In this document: positions 7,170-13,680 of the stretch, piece by piece
How the letters are laid out: each line of letters opens with the position of its first letter
How positions within the stretch are numbered: the first letter of the stretch is position 1
DNA from: CAYQAE01 sp964415445 [NCBI: uncultured archaeon]
GTDB taxonomy: Archaea > CAYQAE01
Direction: 5' to 3'
Assembly (NCBI GenBank): GCA_964415445.1
Contig: CAYQAE010000048.1
Coordinates: 1-14,664, forward strand
Length of the DNA: 14,664 bases
Position numbers and translations under genes: made by a program
Notes under the pieces: generated by a model
Database searches by the model: none
Told to the model about the DNA's origin: nothing
What the model saw: only the letters and a program-made list of their open reading frames with translations

Positions 7170-7847
7170 TTAATTAATTTCAACCCACATTCTTTTGAAA
7201 TTAGAATCTCTTAGACTTTTTATACTAAGTTTATATTTTTGTTTTTCACTTTTAAATTGGATAAAACCATCAGAGAATTGTTTAATAGTATTTACAGAAG
7301 CATCGTCCTGCATACCATCTTCTACTACAAATAAACTTACAATTCCAATCTGTCTCAACCATCCTGTAACTACATGCAAGAATCTACCCAAAGTAATTCT
7401 ACTATTATATAAAAAGAAAGTAGAAATAGAATCTAAAATAAATTTAACAGGTTTTTTCTTTCCTGAAAATTTCTGAAATACTTGTCTCAAAGCTATACTT
7501 AAATCATTCAAATCAGCAGGACCAGCTGTAAAATTAACATTTTCTGGGAGATTTTCATCACGAATTGAACTCAAAAGTGCAGAGTAACAATCAATTACTA
7601 AAAAATTATCATTAGGAAATTTAATATTAGAATTTAATCTCTGAAGCTTATTTTGAATTTGCTCATATGTTTCATTAGTTGTAACATAAATCGCCATCTC
7701 GTCGTTTAAAATCGCATTTACAACAAATTTTGAAATGAATTGAGACTTACCTGACATTGGGGGACCGTATAATATAATATTTGACCCCACAGAAAATCCG
7801 CCTTCTGTAATATCATCAATCTTTTCAATACCAGAAGATATTTTCAC
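7170..7847 (-). CDS. KaiC/RAD55-family RecA-like ATPase (first gene of the operon)
   Basis: This 225-residue RecA-fold ATPase has the N-terminal SSGIEKIDDITEGGF, Walker A GPPMSGKS (28-35) and Walker B KFILDS, followed by an aromatic-rich helix. The usual EE after the second strand is replaced by TTNETYEQ, where only one glutamate aligns. It also carries an FTAGPADLNDLSIALRQVF segment and a C-terminal LSIKSLRDSNFKRMW in place of the KMRxxxH motif. ATP binding looks intact, while hydrolysis may be altered. The start is GTG, with AGGTGT 7 bases upstream (7855-7860). It is the promoter-proximal gene of the operon. It is clearly divergent from the ATPase at 4878-5600, so the two are not a recent duplication. 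Confidence 0.87.
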   Translation of the reverse strand: MKISSGIEKIDDITEGGFSVGSNIILYGPPMSGKSQFISKFVVNAILNDEMAIYVTTNETYEQIQNKLQRLNSNIKFPNDNFLVIDCYSALLSSIRDENLPENVNFTAGPADLNDLSIALRQVFQKFSGKKKPVKFILDSISTFFLYNSRITLGRFLHVVTGWLRQIGIVSLFVVEDGMQDDASVNTIKQFSDGFIQFKSEKQKYKLSIKSLRDSNFKRMWVEIN

Positions 7848-7883
7848 TTATTTTACACCTAATATATTAAACTAGCTCTAATT

Positions 7884-7892
7884 TTTTTATAA
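7884..7892 (-). promoter_or_regulatory. TATA box of the KaiC/roadblock/GTPase operon
   Basis: On the minus strand TTATAAAAA lies about 40 bases before the GTG start at 7847. It predicts transcription near 7862 and a leader of about 15 bases that contains AGGTGT. This is the best-looking promoter in the window and marks the start of the four-gene operon. Confidence 0.55.
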
Positions 7893-7920
7893 GTTTCTAA
7901 TTATTCAAAAATAATAAAAA

Positions 7921-8934
7921 TTAACGTATTACTTTCATCAAGGTTCTGGGGACATCTAAATAATCATCAACATATGCATAATTTCCTTGACCCAAATTAG
8001 CTAAATCTTTACATAATTTTATGTCCTTAGATGATGTTGATTGGACTCGAATTACATGAAGTTTTCTAAATTTTTTAGCTATAGGTTTGGGATCTTCACC
8101 AATATTAGAAGAACCGTCACTAATTAATACCGCCCACTTATCAGGTGATCGAATCTTTTGAAGTTCCCTATGTGCTACTTCTAATCCTGAAGTGATGTTA
8201 GTATAACCTACTGGGGTAAGTTCTAAAATATCACGAATAATACTCTCTATGCTTTTATTTGATCTAATTGCTTTGAGTATCTTTGCTTCGTTGCTGAAAG
8301 TTACAATAGAATAATCATCATATCTTAAATTATAAGCCAATACAGATACAGTAAGAGCTGCAGTTAATATTTTTTCTCGATACATACTTCCACTAGCATC
8401 TAATATTAAAACTCCAGCTCTTTTTCTTTGTAATTTTTCAATACCGACAATATTTTCTTTAGTTAAAAATTCATCTTCCATATAATTTTCAATTGTTGTC
8501 TCAACATCCATCTCAGAAACACTAGGATTAAATTGAACTTTTTTACGGATATCCCCATGAATGCCACGTCCTGCAATCTTTAGAGAGGATTTTATTATTG
8601 CTTTTGATGCTATTCTTTGAAAAATATTGCGAAGATCTGAAGGTATTTCTTTTCGAACAACATAATATAGAGAGGCTAAATTACTACCTTGATCCATCTG
8701 ATGGGTAAAAAGATGTTTTACTTTGTCTTTATTATTCTTAAATACTTTAGATACTGCTTTTTTATTAGTTTGAGCTAGCCCAACTAGTGCAGTTAAATTT
8801 TCTTCTTCTAAGGCAGATTCAACTAGCCCTTTAATTTCATAATAGTCTAGACCTTCTGAAGTTCTTTTGAAATATTCTGTAGATTTTTGTCTTTCTTTAA
8901 TATAGTATTGCATTAGTTTAGTATTAGAAGGCAA
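7921..8934 (-). CDS. VWA-domain (MIDAS) protein, partner of MoxR
   Basis: From the TTG at 8934 the protein has 337 residues. The N-terminal 170 residues are mostly helical, and a von Willebrand A domain follows. The metal-ion-dependent adhesion site is complete: DASGS (179-183), the threonine in GYTNITSGL (about 245) and the aspartate in ISDGSSN (273). It resembles the VWA proteins that pair with MoxR ATPases (CoxE/YehP/ChlD-like) in maturation or chaperone work. The start is doubtful: the TTG lacks a clear ribosome site, and the frame stays open upstream without an ATG or GTG. An ATG at 8978 with GAGGGGT at 8991-8997 would join this frame if the A8 run (minus strand, 8953-8960) held one more A. 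The gene lies 62 bases after MoxR, or closer if the upstream start is right. Confidence 0.85.
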   Translation of the reverse strand: MPSNTKLMQYYIKERQKSTEYFKRTSEGLDYYEIKGLVESALEEENLTALVGLAQTNKKAVSKVFKNNKDKVKHLFTHQMDQGSNLASLYYVVRKEIPSDLRNIFQRIASKAIIKSSLKIAGRGIHGDIRKKVQFNPSVSEMDVETTIENYMEDEFLTKENIVGIEKLQRKRAGVLILDASGSMYREKILTAALTVSVLAYNLRYDDYSIVTFSNEAKILKAIRSNKSIESIIRDILELTPVGYTNITSGLEVAHRELQKIRSPDKWAVLISDGSSNIGEDPKPIAKKFRKLHVIRVQSTSSKDIKLCKDLANLGQGNYAYVDDYLDVPRTLMKVIR

Positions 8935-8996
8935 TTTTCCAAAGATTACTTCTTTTTTTTCCGACTTAATTTTGTCATCAGGGTGCGGATACCCCT

Positions 8997-9857
8997 CTAA
9001 CTTGGAAAAAGCTGCTGCACAATCTCAGAAATTACTTGCTCTTTAGATCTATCCACGCCATCGTGTAGTTCAATTTTCGTATTTAGTGCCATAATAGAAA
9101 TATCTTGCCATAAATTTTGTGTTAGATCATTTTGAGATAATATTAATGAAGCAATATCTATTGCACCTCTAACAGAAGCCCCTCTTCTTATATCTGGATG
9201 TTCTCTTGTCCTTTGAGCAATATCCACAGCTTTTGAAATAATATCCTCATTGTCAGATTTTATATGGGATCTAACTATGTTAATTTCATCTTCCCTAGAT
9301 TGGTAATCTAATTTCAACCATATAAATCGATCTTTTAGCGCTTCAGGTAGAGCAGTAGTTCCGATATATTCTGCTGGATTTTCAGTTGCAATTATCAAAA
9401 AATTACTATCTGCTTCAACTCGACCTAATTTAGGTAAAATTAGCTGCTTCTCATCCATAGCAGGCAAAAGTACATTTAATGTCCCTTCTGGCATTCTGTT
9501 CAATTCATTTATAAATAAAATACCACCTTTTTTCATTGCTCGAACTAGAGGACCTGCGATATAAGAATTCCAATTATATCCTTCTTTCATAACTAGGGGC
9601 GGATCAAAAAATCCTACCAATTTAGTTTCTGTAAAACGATCATCACCATCGACTCTAAAGAATGGTTGCTTAAAATGAGTAGCTATTGCTTTTCCGATAG
9701 TAGTTTTTCCTACACCTACTGTTCCTTCAATCAATATGTGTTTGTTACATAATTTTGCGGCTATTGCCTTTTTCAGATCATAATCTCTGCCTATAACCTT
9801 AAAATTTTCTTTAATCTCTTCAACTATATTTTCAATATCTTCTTTGATTTTTCTCAA
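8997..9857 (-). CDS. MoxR-family AAA+ ATPase
   Basis: This 286-residue protein is a complete MoxR-type AAA+ module. Walker A is GTVGVGKTT (45-53). The pre-sensor insert GDDRFTETKLVGFFDP (71-86) and YIAGPLVRAMKKGG are typical of MoxR. Walker B is ILFINELNR (113-121), sensor 1 is IIATENPAEYIGT (155-167), the arginine-finger region is ALKDRF (173-178), and sensor 2 is RRGASVRGAI. Walker B ends in NE, not the DE common in MoxR proteins. The start is given as TTG at 9857; AGGAG abuts it directly and an in-frame TAG lies two codons upstream, so translation may begin slightly inside. Together with the VWA protein it forms the common MoxR-VWA pair, thought to insert metals or remodel proteins; the client is unknown. 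Confidence 0.92.
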   Translation of the reverse strand: MRKIKEDIENIVEEIKENFKVIGRDYDLKKAIAAKLCNKHILIEGTVGVGKTTIGKAIATHFKQPFFRVDGDDRFTETKLVGFFDPPLVMKEGYNWNSYIAGPLVRAMKKGGILFINELNRMPEGTLNVLLPAMDEKQLILPKLGRVEADSNFLIIATENPAEYIGTTALPEALKDRFIWLKLDYQSREDEINIVRSHIKSDNEDIISKAVDIAQRTREHPDIRRGASVRGAIDIASLILSQNDLTQNLWQDISIMALNTKIELHDGVDRSKEQVISEIVQQLFPS

Positions 9858-9909
9858 CTCCTAATCTACCCCATAAATTACCCTATAAAGATATTTTGAA
9901 AAAGGATTT

Positions 9910-10860
9910 TTATTTCCTAATTTTTGAAATTAAAGTCTCAAAACATATTTCTTTAAGTTTATCTATATTTTTACCTTCTTTACAAGAAATTTGAAACCCA
10001 TCTATCTTAATTTCGTCTTTATTCTTAATTTTGTCAATTTTGTTAACTACAGAAAAGAGATCTTTGTTTAAAAATTCACTTAATTCATTATATAAATTTA
10101 GTTGATCCTCTATCGAGTAGATATCTTCTGTTGGATCAAATATAAAAATTATATGATCAGATAAATGTTTAAGTGCAGCAATTGATTTTAATTCAATTTT
10201 ATTTCTATCTTTAATACTTCGATCTAAAAGTCCTGGTGTATCTATGCATTGTATTTGTAGATAATCTTTTTTCATATACCCTAAACTTATACCTTGGGTA
10301 GTGAAAGGATAGGGTTTTATTTTTGGCTCAGCTCCAGTTAAAAGCTTAAGAAGAGAAGATTTACCAACATTAGGAAAACCAGAAATAATAATGGTAGGAG
10401 TATCTAATTTTATGGTAGGAAATTGTTTAAATTTTCGATAAGTCTTTTTGAGAAAATCTAAATTATCTGAAATTTGATCAACTACAGAAGAAATTCTACC
10501 AATAAACTGACGTTTTATGGATGGATTTTTTTTAATTTTAGATAGATATTCTTTTTGGAGTTTTTTTACAGTCTTTGAAGCTTTTCTTACTCTATACGAT
10601 GATTTTTTATATTCATCCGCATCAATAGTTGCCCTAAATAGATCTTGATAGAAATGATTTAGGGTACGTATAATTGGAAGGTTTGAGAGGATATTATCCA
10701 ATCTAGAAGTTATTGTTTGAGATATCTTTTTTGCTTTTTTAACTTCAATTAATTCTTTTGGCATACCTTTTCTGAAATACAATTTTTTAGATTTTGAGAT
10801 AGCTATATCTAATAGATCTTGAGCTATATCAACATGAACATGTTTGAAAATTAAAATCAC
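9910..10860 (-). CDS. NOG1-like GTPase
   Basis: This 316-residue protein has an N-terminal helical domain (about 1-150) and an OBG/NOG-type G domain. G1 is GFPNVGKSS (161-169), the switch I threonines lie in PYPFTTQGISLG (184-194), G3 is DTPG (207-210), G4 is NKID (273-276) and G5 is SCKEG (292-296). The basic helical leader with a DEYK-x-SSYRVRKASKTVKKL stretch is characteristic of NOG1, which acts in maturation of the large ribosomal subunit; archaeal forms lack the long eukaryotic C-terminus, as here. It starts with GTG overlapping the TGA of the DUF504 gene (GTGA), within AGGTAGGTGAT. This indicates tight coupling, although the exact start is uncertain because that ribosome-like motif overlaps it. 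Confidence 0.88.
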   Translation of the reverse strand: MILIFKHVHVDIAQDLLDIAISKSKKLYFRKGMPKELIEVKKAKKISQTITSRLDNILSNLPIIRTLNHFYQDLFRATIDADEYKKSSYRVRKASKTVKKLQKEYLSKIKKNPSIKRQFIGRISSVVDQISDNLDFLKKTYRKFKQFPTIKLDTPTIIISGFPNVGKSSLLKLLTGAEPKIKPYPFTTQGISLGYMKKDYLQIQCIDTPGLLDRSIKDRNKIELKSIAALKHLSDHIIFIFDPTEDIYSIEDQLNLYNELSEFLNKDLFSVVNKIDKIKNKDEIKIDGFQISCKEGKNIDKLKEICFETLISKIRK

Positions 10861-11102
10861 CTACCTTTATTCCACAAAATTTGATCATCTTTTTTTATAT
10901 TTAATACTCTATGATAAGGTATATGTGTTTCTCCATATTTTGATTTGTATGAGAAAAATGACTTACCTAAATCTATAATATCATAAGCTGAAATGATCTT
11001 TTTATCATCTTCTGCACCACGATGGATGAAAGTAATTTTCACATTATCTAGATTCTTTTCTGGATGCCACTTTAATTCGTTTAGTAGGTTTTTTGGATTC
11101 AT
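10857..11102 (-). CDS. DUF504/MJ1316-type RNA cyclic-group end recognition domain protein
   Basis: This 81-residue protein matches the single-domain DUF504 pattern over its whole length: LLNELKWHPEKNLDNV, the strand ITFIHRGAEDDKKIISAYDIIDLGKSFF, then THIPYHRVLNIKKDDQILW. The WHP, HRGA and IPYHRVL signatures are diagnostic. The domain is proposed to recognise cyclic-phosphate ends of RNA and is linked with RNA repair and processing in archaea. The ATG at 11102 lies inside the last codons of the hydrolase gene (59-base overlap in another frame) and has no Shine-Dalgarno motif before it, so translation probably relies on ribosomes from the upstream gene. Its own stop overlaps the NOG1 start by 4 bases. 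The overlap suggests a ribosome or RNA-processing cluster with NOG1. Confidence 0.9.
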   Translation of the reverse strand: MNPKNLLNELKWHPEKNLDNVKITFIHRGAEDDKKIISAYDIIDLGKSFFSYKSKYGETHIPYHRVLNIKKDDQILWNKGR

Positions 11103-11739
11103 ATTTTTTAGCTACCTTATATGCTTTTTTGATATGTTCATTGCCATTATCTAAAACTATTCTGCTGTGGCCTGGAAGTAAGTTCTTAACATCTATTTTC
11201 TCAAGTTTAGATATTGACTTAATCATATCTTTCATATTGCCTCCCGCCAAATCTACTCGCCCAAATTGACCTTCTGCAAAAACAGTGTCTCCTGAAAAAA
11301 GTGTTTTTGTTGACTTATCATAAATACAAATACTCCCTTTTGTATGTCCTGGGGTATGAATTATCTTAAGCTCTCTTTTTCCTAATTTAAATTTATCATC
11401 TAAAACCAATACATTTAATTTTCTCTCTGGTTTTTTATATGAGAGAGTATATTTTGGATCAAAAGTCTCAATATATGGCGCATCAATTTTGTGGGCATAA
11501 ATTTTTGATCCATTTAACTTCGGATCTCCACCAATATGATCAAAATGAGCATGGGTATTTAGAATTATATTAACTTTTTTAGGTGATATTCCATCATCTT
11601 TCATTCCCTCAATTAGGTATGTGATAAACTTACCAGTACCTGTATCTATCATAAGCGCGCTATCTTTCTCATCAATGACATACACATTTGAATCAAGACC
11701 TACCCCCTCATAATAGTAAATATTATCAAAAAGATGCAT
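11044..11739 (-). CDS. Metallo-beta-lactamase-fold hydrolase (glyoxalase II-like)
   Basis: Using the ATG at 11739, which is preceded by GGTGGGG, the protein has 231 residues. The metal ligands are all visible: THAHFDH (62-68), H132 in HTPGHTKGS, D151 in SGDTVF and H191 in LPGHS. The single-domain length and the GQFGRVDLAGG segment fit the hydroxyacylglutathione-hydrolase-like branch of MBL proteins, which cleave thioesters or similar bonds; the substrate is not evident. A long open frame extends upstream to 11982, but it crosses the divergent promoter and the opposite-strand lipoprotein gene and is low-complexity A+T-rich sequence, so it is not used. The C-terminal 20 residues (KKYESKKPTKRIKVASRKES) are strongly basic and are encoded in the overlap with DUF504. 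Confidence 0.88.
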   Translation of the reverse strand: MHLFDNIYYYEGVGLDSNVYVIDEKDSALMIDTGTGKFITYLIEGMKDDGISPKKVNIILNTHAHFDHIGGDPKLNGSKIYAHKIDAPYIETFDPKYTLSYKKPERKLNVLVLDDKFKLGKRELKIIHTPGHTKGSICIYDKSTKTLFSGDTVFAEGQFGRVDLAGGNMKDMIKSISKLEKIDVKNLLPGHSRIVLDNGNEHIKKAYKVAKKYESKKPTKRIKVASRKESR

Positions 11740-11782
11740 ATAAATACCCCACCAAAACCTACAAATAAAATTTTCGCTAGGG

Positions 11783-11790
11783 TTATAAAT
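11783..11790. promoter_or_regulatory. Shared TATA-like element of divergent genes
   Basis: TTATAAAT lies between the divergent genes (starts 11739 minus and 11811 plus), and its TTATAA core is palindromic. In the plus direction it sits about 25 bases before the lipoprotein ATG, which has no Shine-Dalgarno motif, predicting a leaderless transcript. In the minus direction it predicts a leader of about 22 bases carrying GGTGGGG. Confidence 0.45.
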
Positions 11791-11810
11791 CTCAGATTTA
11801 AGAAAATTAT

Positions 11811-12500
11811 ATGAAAAAAATATTACCCCTATTTTTTGTCGTTGTTTGTTTGGGATGCTTATCTGATGAAAATGAGAATAAAGAAATAGGTTGCTTATCC
11901 AAAGATCTATTATCTGGCGGATATGAAAATATTTTGATAGAAATTGATTATCAAAAATCTGCAAAATTAAATATATCTTCAATTACTTTCTTTAGAGATA
12001 AAGTATCTGAAATATGTCAAAAAAATGTTATAATATCTATAGATGATGAAATATCTGACGGAGATATTAAAGGCGAATATGAATCAGCTGATAAATTATG
12101 CAAACCTATCTCTGAAAAATATAGGGATTTTATAAGCAACGATACCACAATAGGATTATATATAATAGTAATAGAAGAAAAATACATTTCAAATGAAAAT
12201 GTGATGGGAATAGCTTATCGATATGATTCTTTTGTAATATTTGATTATATTCTTGATGTTATAAATAACATCGGAGGAGATTTCTATGAAATATCAGCAC
12301 AAAGACATATCCTCCTACATGAATTTGGACATATTTTAGGTTTGAGTAACTGGGATTCAGATGGAAATATGCATTGTAACAATTCAAATTGCGTTATGCA
12401 CAAATATTTTCAAGTATATAGAAACTATTCTTATTTTATAGATGATGAACCTGATTTTTGTGATGAATGTTACCTAGAGATAGATGAGAAGAGAGGTTAA
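11811..12500 (+). CDS. Archaemetzincin-like metalloprotease, predicted lipoprotein
   Basis: The protein has 229 residues. It begins MKKILPLFFVVVCLGC, a short basic-hydrophobic signal with a lipobox (LGC, Cys16), so it is probably anchored outside the membrane. The catalytic zinc motif HEFGHILG spans 170-177. It is followed by HCNNSNCVM (188-196), matching the archaemetzincin C-x4-C-x-M module, and by FCDEC (216-220), matching its terminal C-x2-C. The canonical archaemetzincin spacing is HExxHxxGxxHC. Here an eight-residue insert (NWDSDGNM) separates GLS from HC, so the third zinc ligand would be H188 or a substitute such as N180 or D182. Several acidic stretches precede the motif. The ATG has no Shine-Dalgarno motif and likely starts a leaderless mRNA. 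The protease assignment is good; the substrate is unknown. Confidence 0.75.
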   Translation: MKKILPLFFVVVCLGCLSDENENKEIGCLSKDLLSGGYENILIEIDYQKSAKLNISSITFFRDKVSEICQKNVIISIDDEISDGDIKGEYESADKLCKPISEKYRDFISNDTTIGLYIIVIEEKYISNENVMGIAYRYDSFVIFDYILDVINNIGGDFYEISAQRHILLHEFGHILGLSNWDSDGNMHCNNSNCVMHKYFQVYRNYSYFIDDEPDFCDECYLEIDEKRG

Positions 12501-12562
12501 GATAAACAAAATTGAAAAAAGGATATTGAATAAACATTTTATTATCAAAATATGTGATTATT

Positions 12563-13528
12563 ATGAAAATAGGGATACTTACAAGTGGTGGAGACGGACC
12601 TGGAATGAATTCATGCATCCGTTCTCTAGTTAGAGTAGGAATAAATAAAGGATTAGAAATTATAGGTATATATAAAGGATATTTTGGGATATTAACTGAA
12701 CATTTTGAGAAATTACATCTTCGATCTGTTGCCAATATAATCCAAAGAGGTGGAACTATCTTAAAGACAGGCCGATGTCCTGAATTTAAAACTAAATCTG
12801 GAGTTCTAAAAGCTGCAGATATTTTGAAAAAACATAAATTTGATGGATTAATTGCAATAGGTGGAGATGGAACAATGCGTGGGCTAAAAGAGTTATCAGA
12901 AGTATGGAATGGGCAGATTATTGGAATTCCAGGCACAATTGATAATGATATTTATGGAACAGATTTCACTATAGGATATGATACAGCGGTAAATACTGCA
13001 CTTAATGCAATTGATAAAATAAGAGATACTGCTGATGCATTTGAGAGATTCTTTTTAATTGAGGTAATGGGAAGAGATGCTGGGTTTATAGCATTAGATG
13101 TAGGTATAGCTGGCGGAGCTGAGGAGATAATGGTGCCAGAGACACCTACCAATTTGGAAGAAACTTGCACACTTCTTAGAAAAAATAAAGAAAAGGGAAA
13201 AAAGAGCAACATTATTATTGTTGCAGAAGGCGATGATGCAGGAGATGCTATGGAGATATCAAGGAAAATTAAAGATGAATTGGGTGACCAATATCGAGTT
13301 TCTGTGTTAGGTTATATTCAACGTGGAGGATCCCCTACTGCACGAGATCGAATTTTAGCTACAAGATTAGGAGCTTATGCGATAGATGCAATAGTAAATA
13401 AAGAAAATGGATTTATGGTCGGGGAGATTAATCAGAAAGTTTCAAAAGTTCCGTTTGAAGATACATGGAAAAAGAAAAAAGAAATAGATTATTGGATGCT
13501 AGATCTAGCTAAAATATTGGCAACATAG
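12563..13528 (+). CDS. pfkA: ATP-type 6-phosphofructokinase (PfkA family)
   Basis: From the ATG at 12563, with GTGAT 4 bases before it, the enzyme has 321 residues, the length of bacterial PfkA. A GTG nine bases earlier is less likely. Conserved blocks include ILTSGGDGPGMN (nucleotide site), GLIAIGGDGTMRG, GIPGTIDNDIYGTD with the catalytic aspartate, an EVMGRDAGF sugar-phosphate segment, GGAEEIMVPE and LGYIQRGGSPTARDR. Glycine in both GGDGT and PGTIDND (instead of D and K) is the pattern of ATP-dependent rather than pyrophosphate-dependent members. It phosphorylates fructose 6-phosphate in glycolysis. Most archaea use ADP-dependent or PfkB-type kinases, so an ATP-type PfkA is less common there. 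The gene abuts a tiny convergent membrane-peptide gene. Confidence 0.93.
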   Translation: MKIGILTSGGDGPGMNSCIRSLVRVGINKGLEIIGIYKGYFGILTEHFEKLHLRSVANIIQRGGTILKTGRCPEFKTKSGVLKAADILKKHKFDGLIAIGGDGTMRGLKELSEVWNGQIIGIPGTIDNDIYGTDFTIGYDTAVNTALNAIDKIRDTADAFERFFLIEVMGRDAGFIALDVGIAGGAEEIMVPETPTNLEETCTLLRKNKEKGKKSNIIIVAEGDDAGDAMEISRKIKDELGDQYRVSVLGYIQRGGSPTARDRILATRLGAYAIDAIVNKENGFMVGEINQKVSKVPFEDTWKKKKEIDYWMLDLAKILAT

Positions 13529-13529
13529 A

Positions 13530-13616
13530 TTAATAATTTCTAGTTAGCATAAAATAAGTGAATAGAATATTCAAAAGTATAATTATTCCAATAACTAAAG
13601 CTAGTAATGCATTCAT
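13530..13616 (-). CDS. Probable 28-residue single-span membrane peptide
   Basis: An ATG at 13616 opens a 28-residue frame, MNALLALVIGIIILLNILFTY and then FMLTRNY, ending in TAA. Nearly the whole peptide is one hydrophobic helix with a basic C-terminal end. AGATCAAA precedes the ATG and matches part of a ribosome site. A TATA-like ATTATAAAC lies about 34 bases upstream on the minus strand (13646-13654). The frame fills the gap between pfkA (one base away, convergent) and the next minus gene. Function cannot be inferred; chance is possible because A+T-rich DNA often encodes hydrophobic residues. Confidence 0.5.
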   Translation of the reverse strand: MNALLALVIGIIILLNILFTYFMLTRNY

Positions 13617-13645
13617 TTTGATCTAATATATGAATTATCAAAAAT

Positions 13646-13654
13646 GTTTATAAT
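13646..13654 (-). promoter_or_regulatory. TATA-like element of the small membrane peptide
   Basis: The minus strand reads ATTATAAAC here, about 34 bases before the ATG at 13616. That predicts transcription near 13625 with a leader of about 9 bases. The region is A+T-rich, so support is modest. Confidence 0.35.
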
Positions 13655-13680
13655 ATTAAATTTTTAAAAAATATGAATTT

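Noticed and set aside
6026-7847. The ATPase genes as recent tandem duplicates
   Set aside because: Their motifs differ strongly (EE versus NET, degenerate P-loop, different C-termini), so any duplication is ancient.
11740-11982. N-terminal extension of the metallo-beta-lactamase-fold gene to a start at 11982
   Set aside because: The added 81 residues are low-complexity, Ile/Phe/Tyr-rich, run antisense to the lipoprotein gene and cross the divergent promoter. The ATG at 11739 has GGTGGGG before it and fits the family N-terminus.
12436-12936. 166-codon open frame on the minus strand
   Set aside because: It lies antisense to the conserved N-terminal half of pfkA, has a Pro/Ile/Ser-rich composition typical of antisense shadows, and shows no ribosome site or motif.
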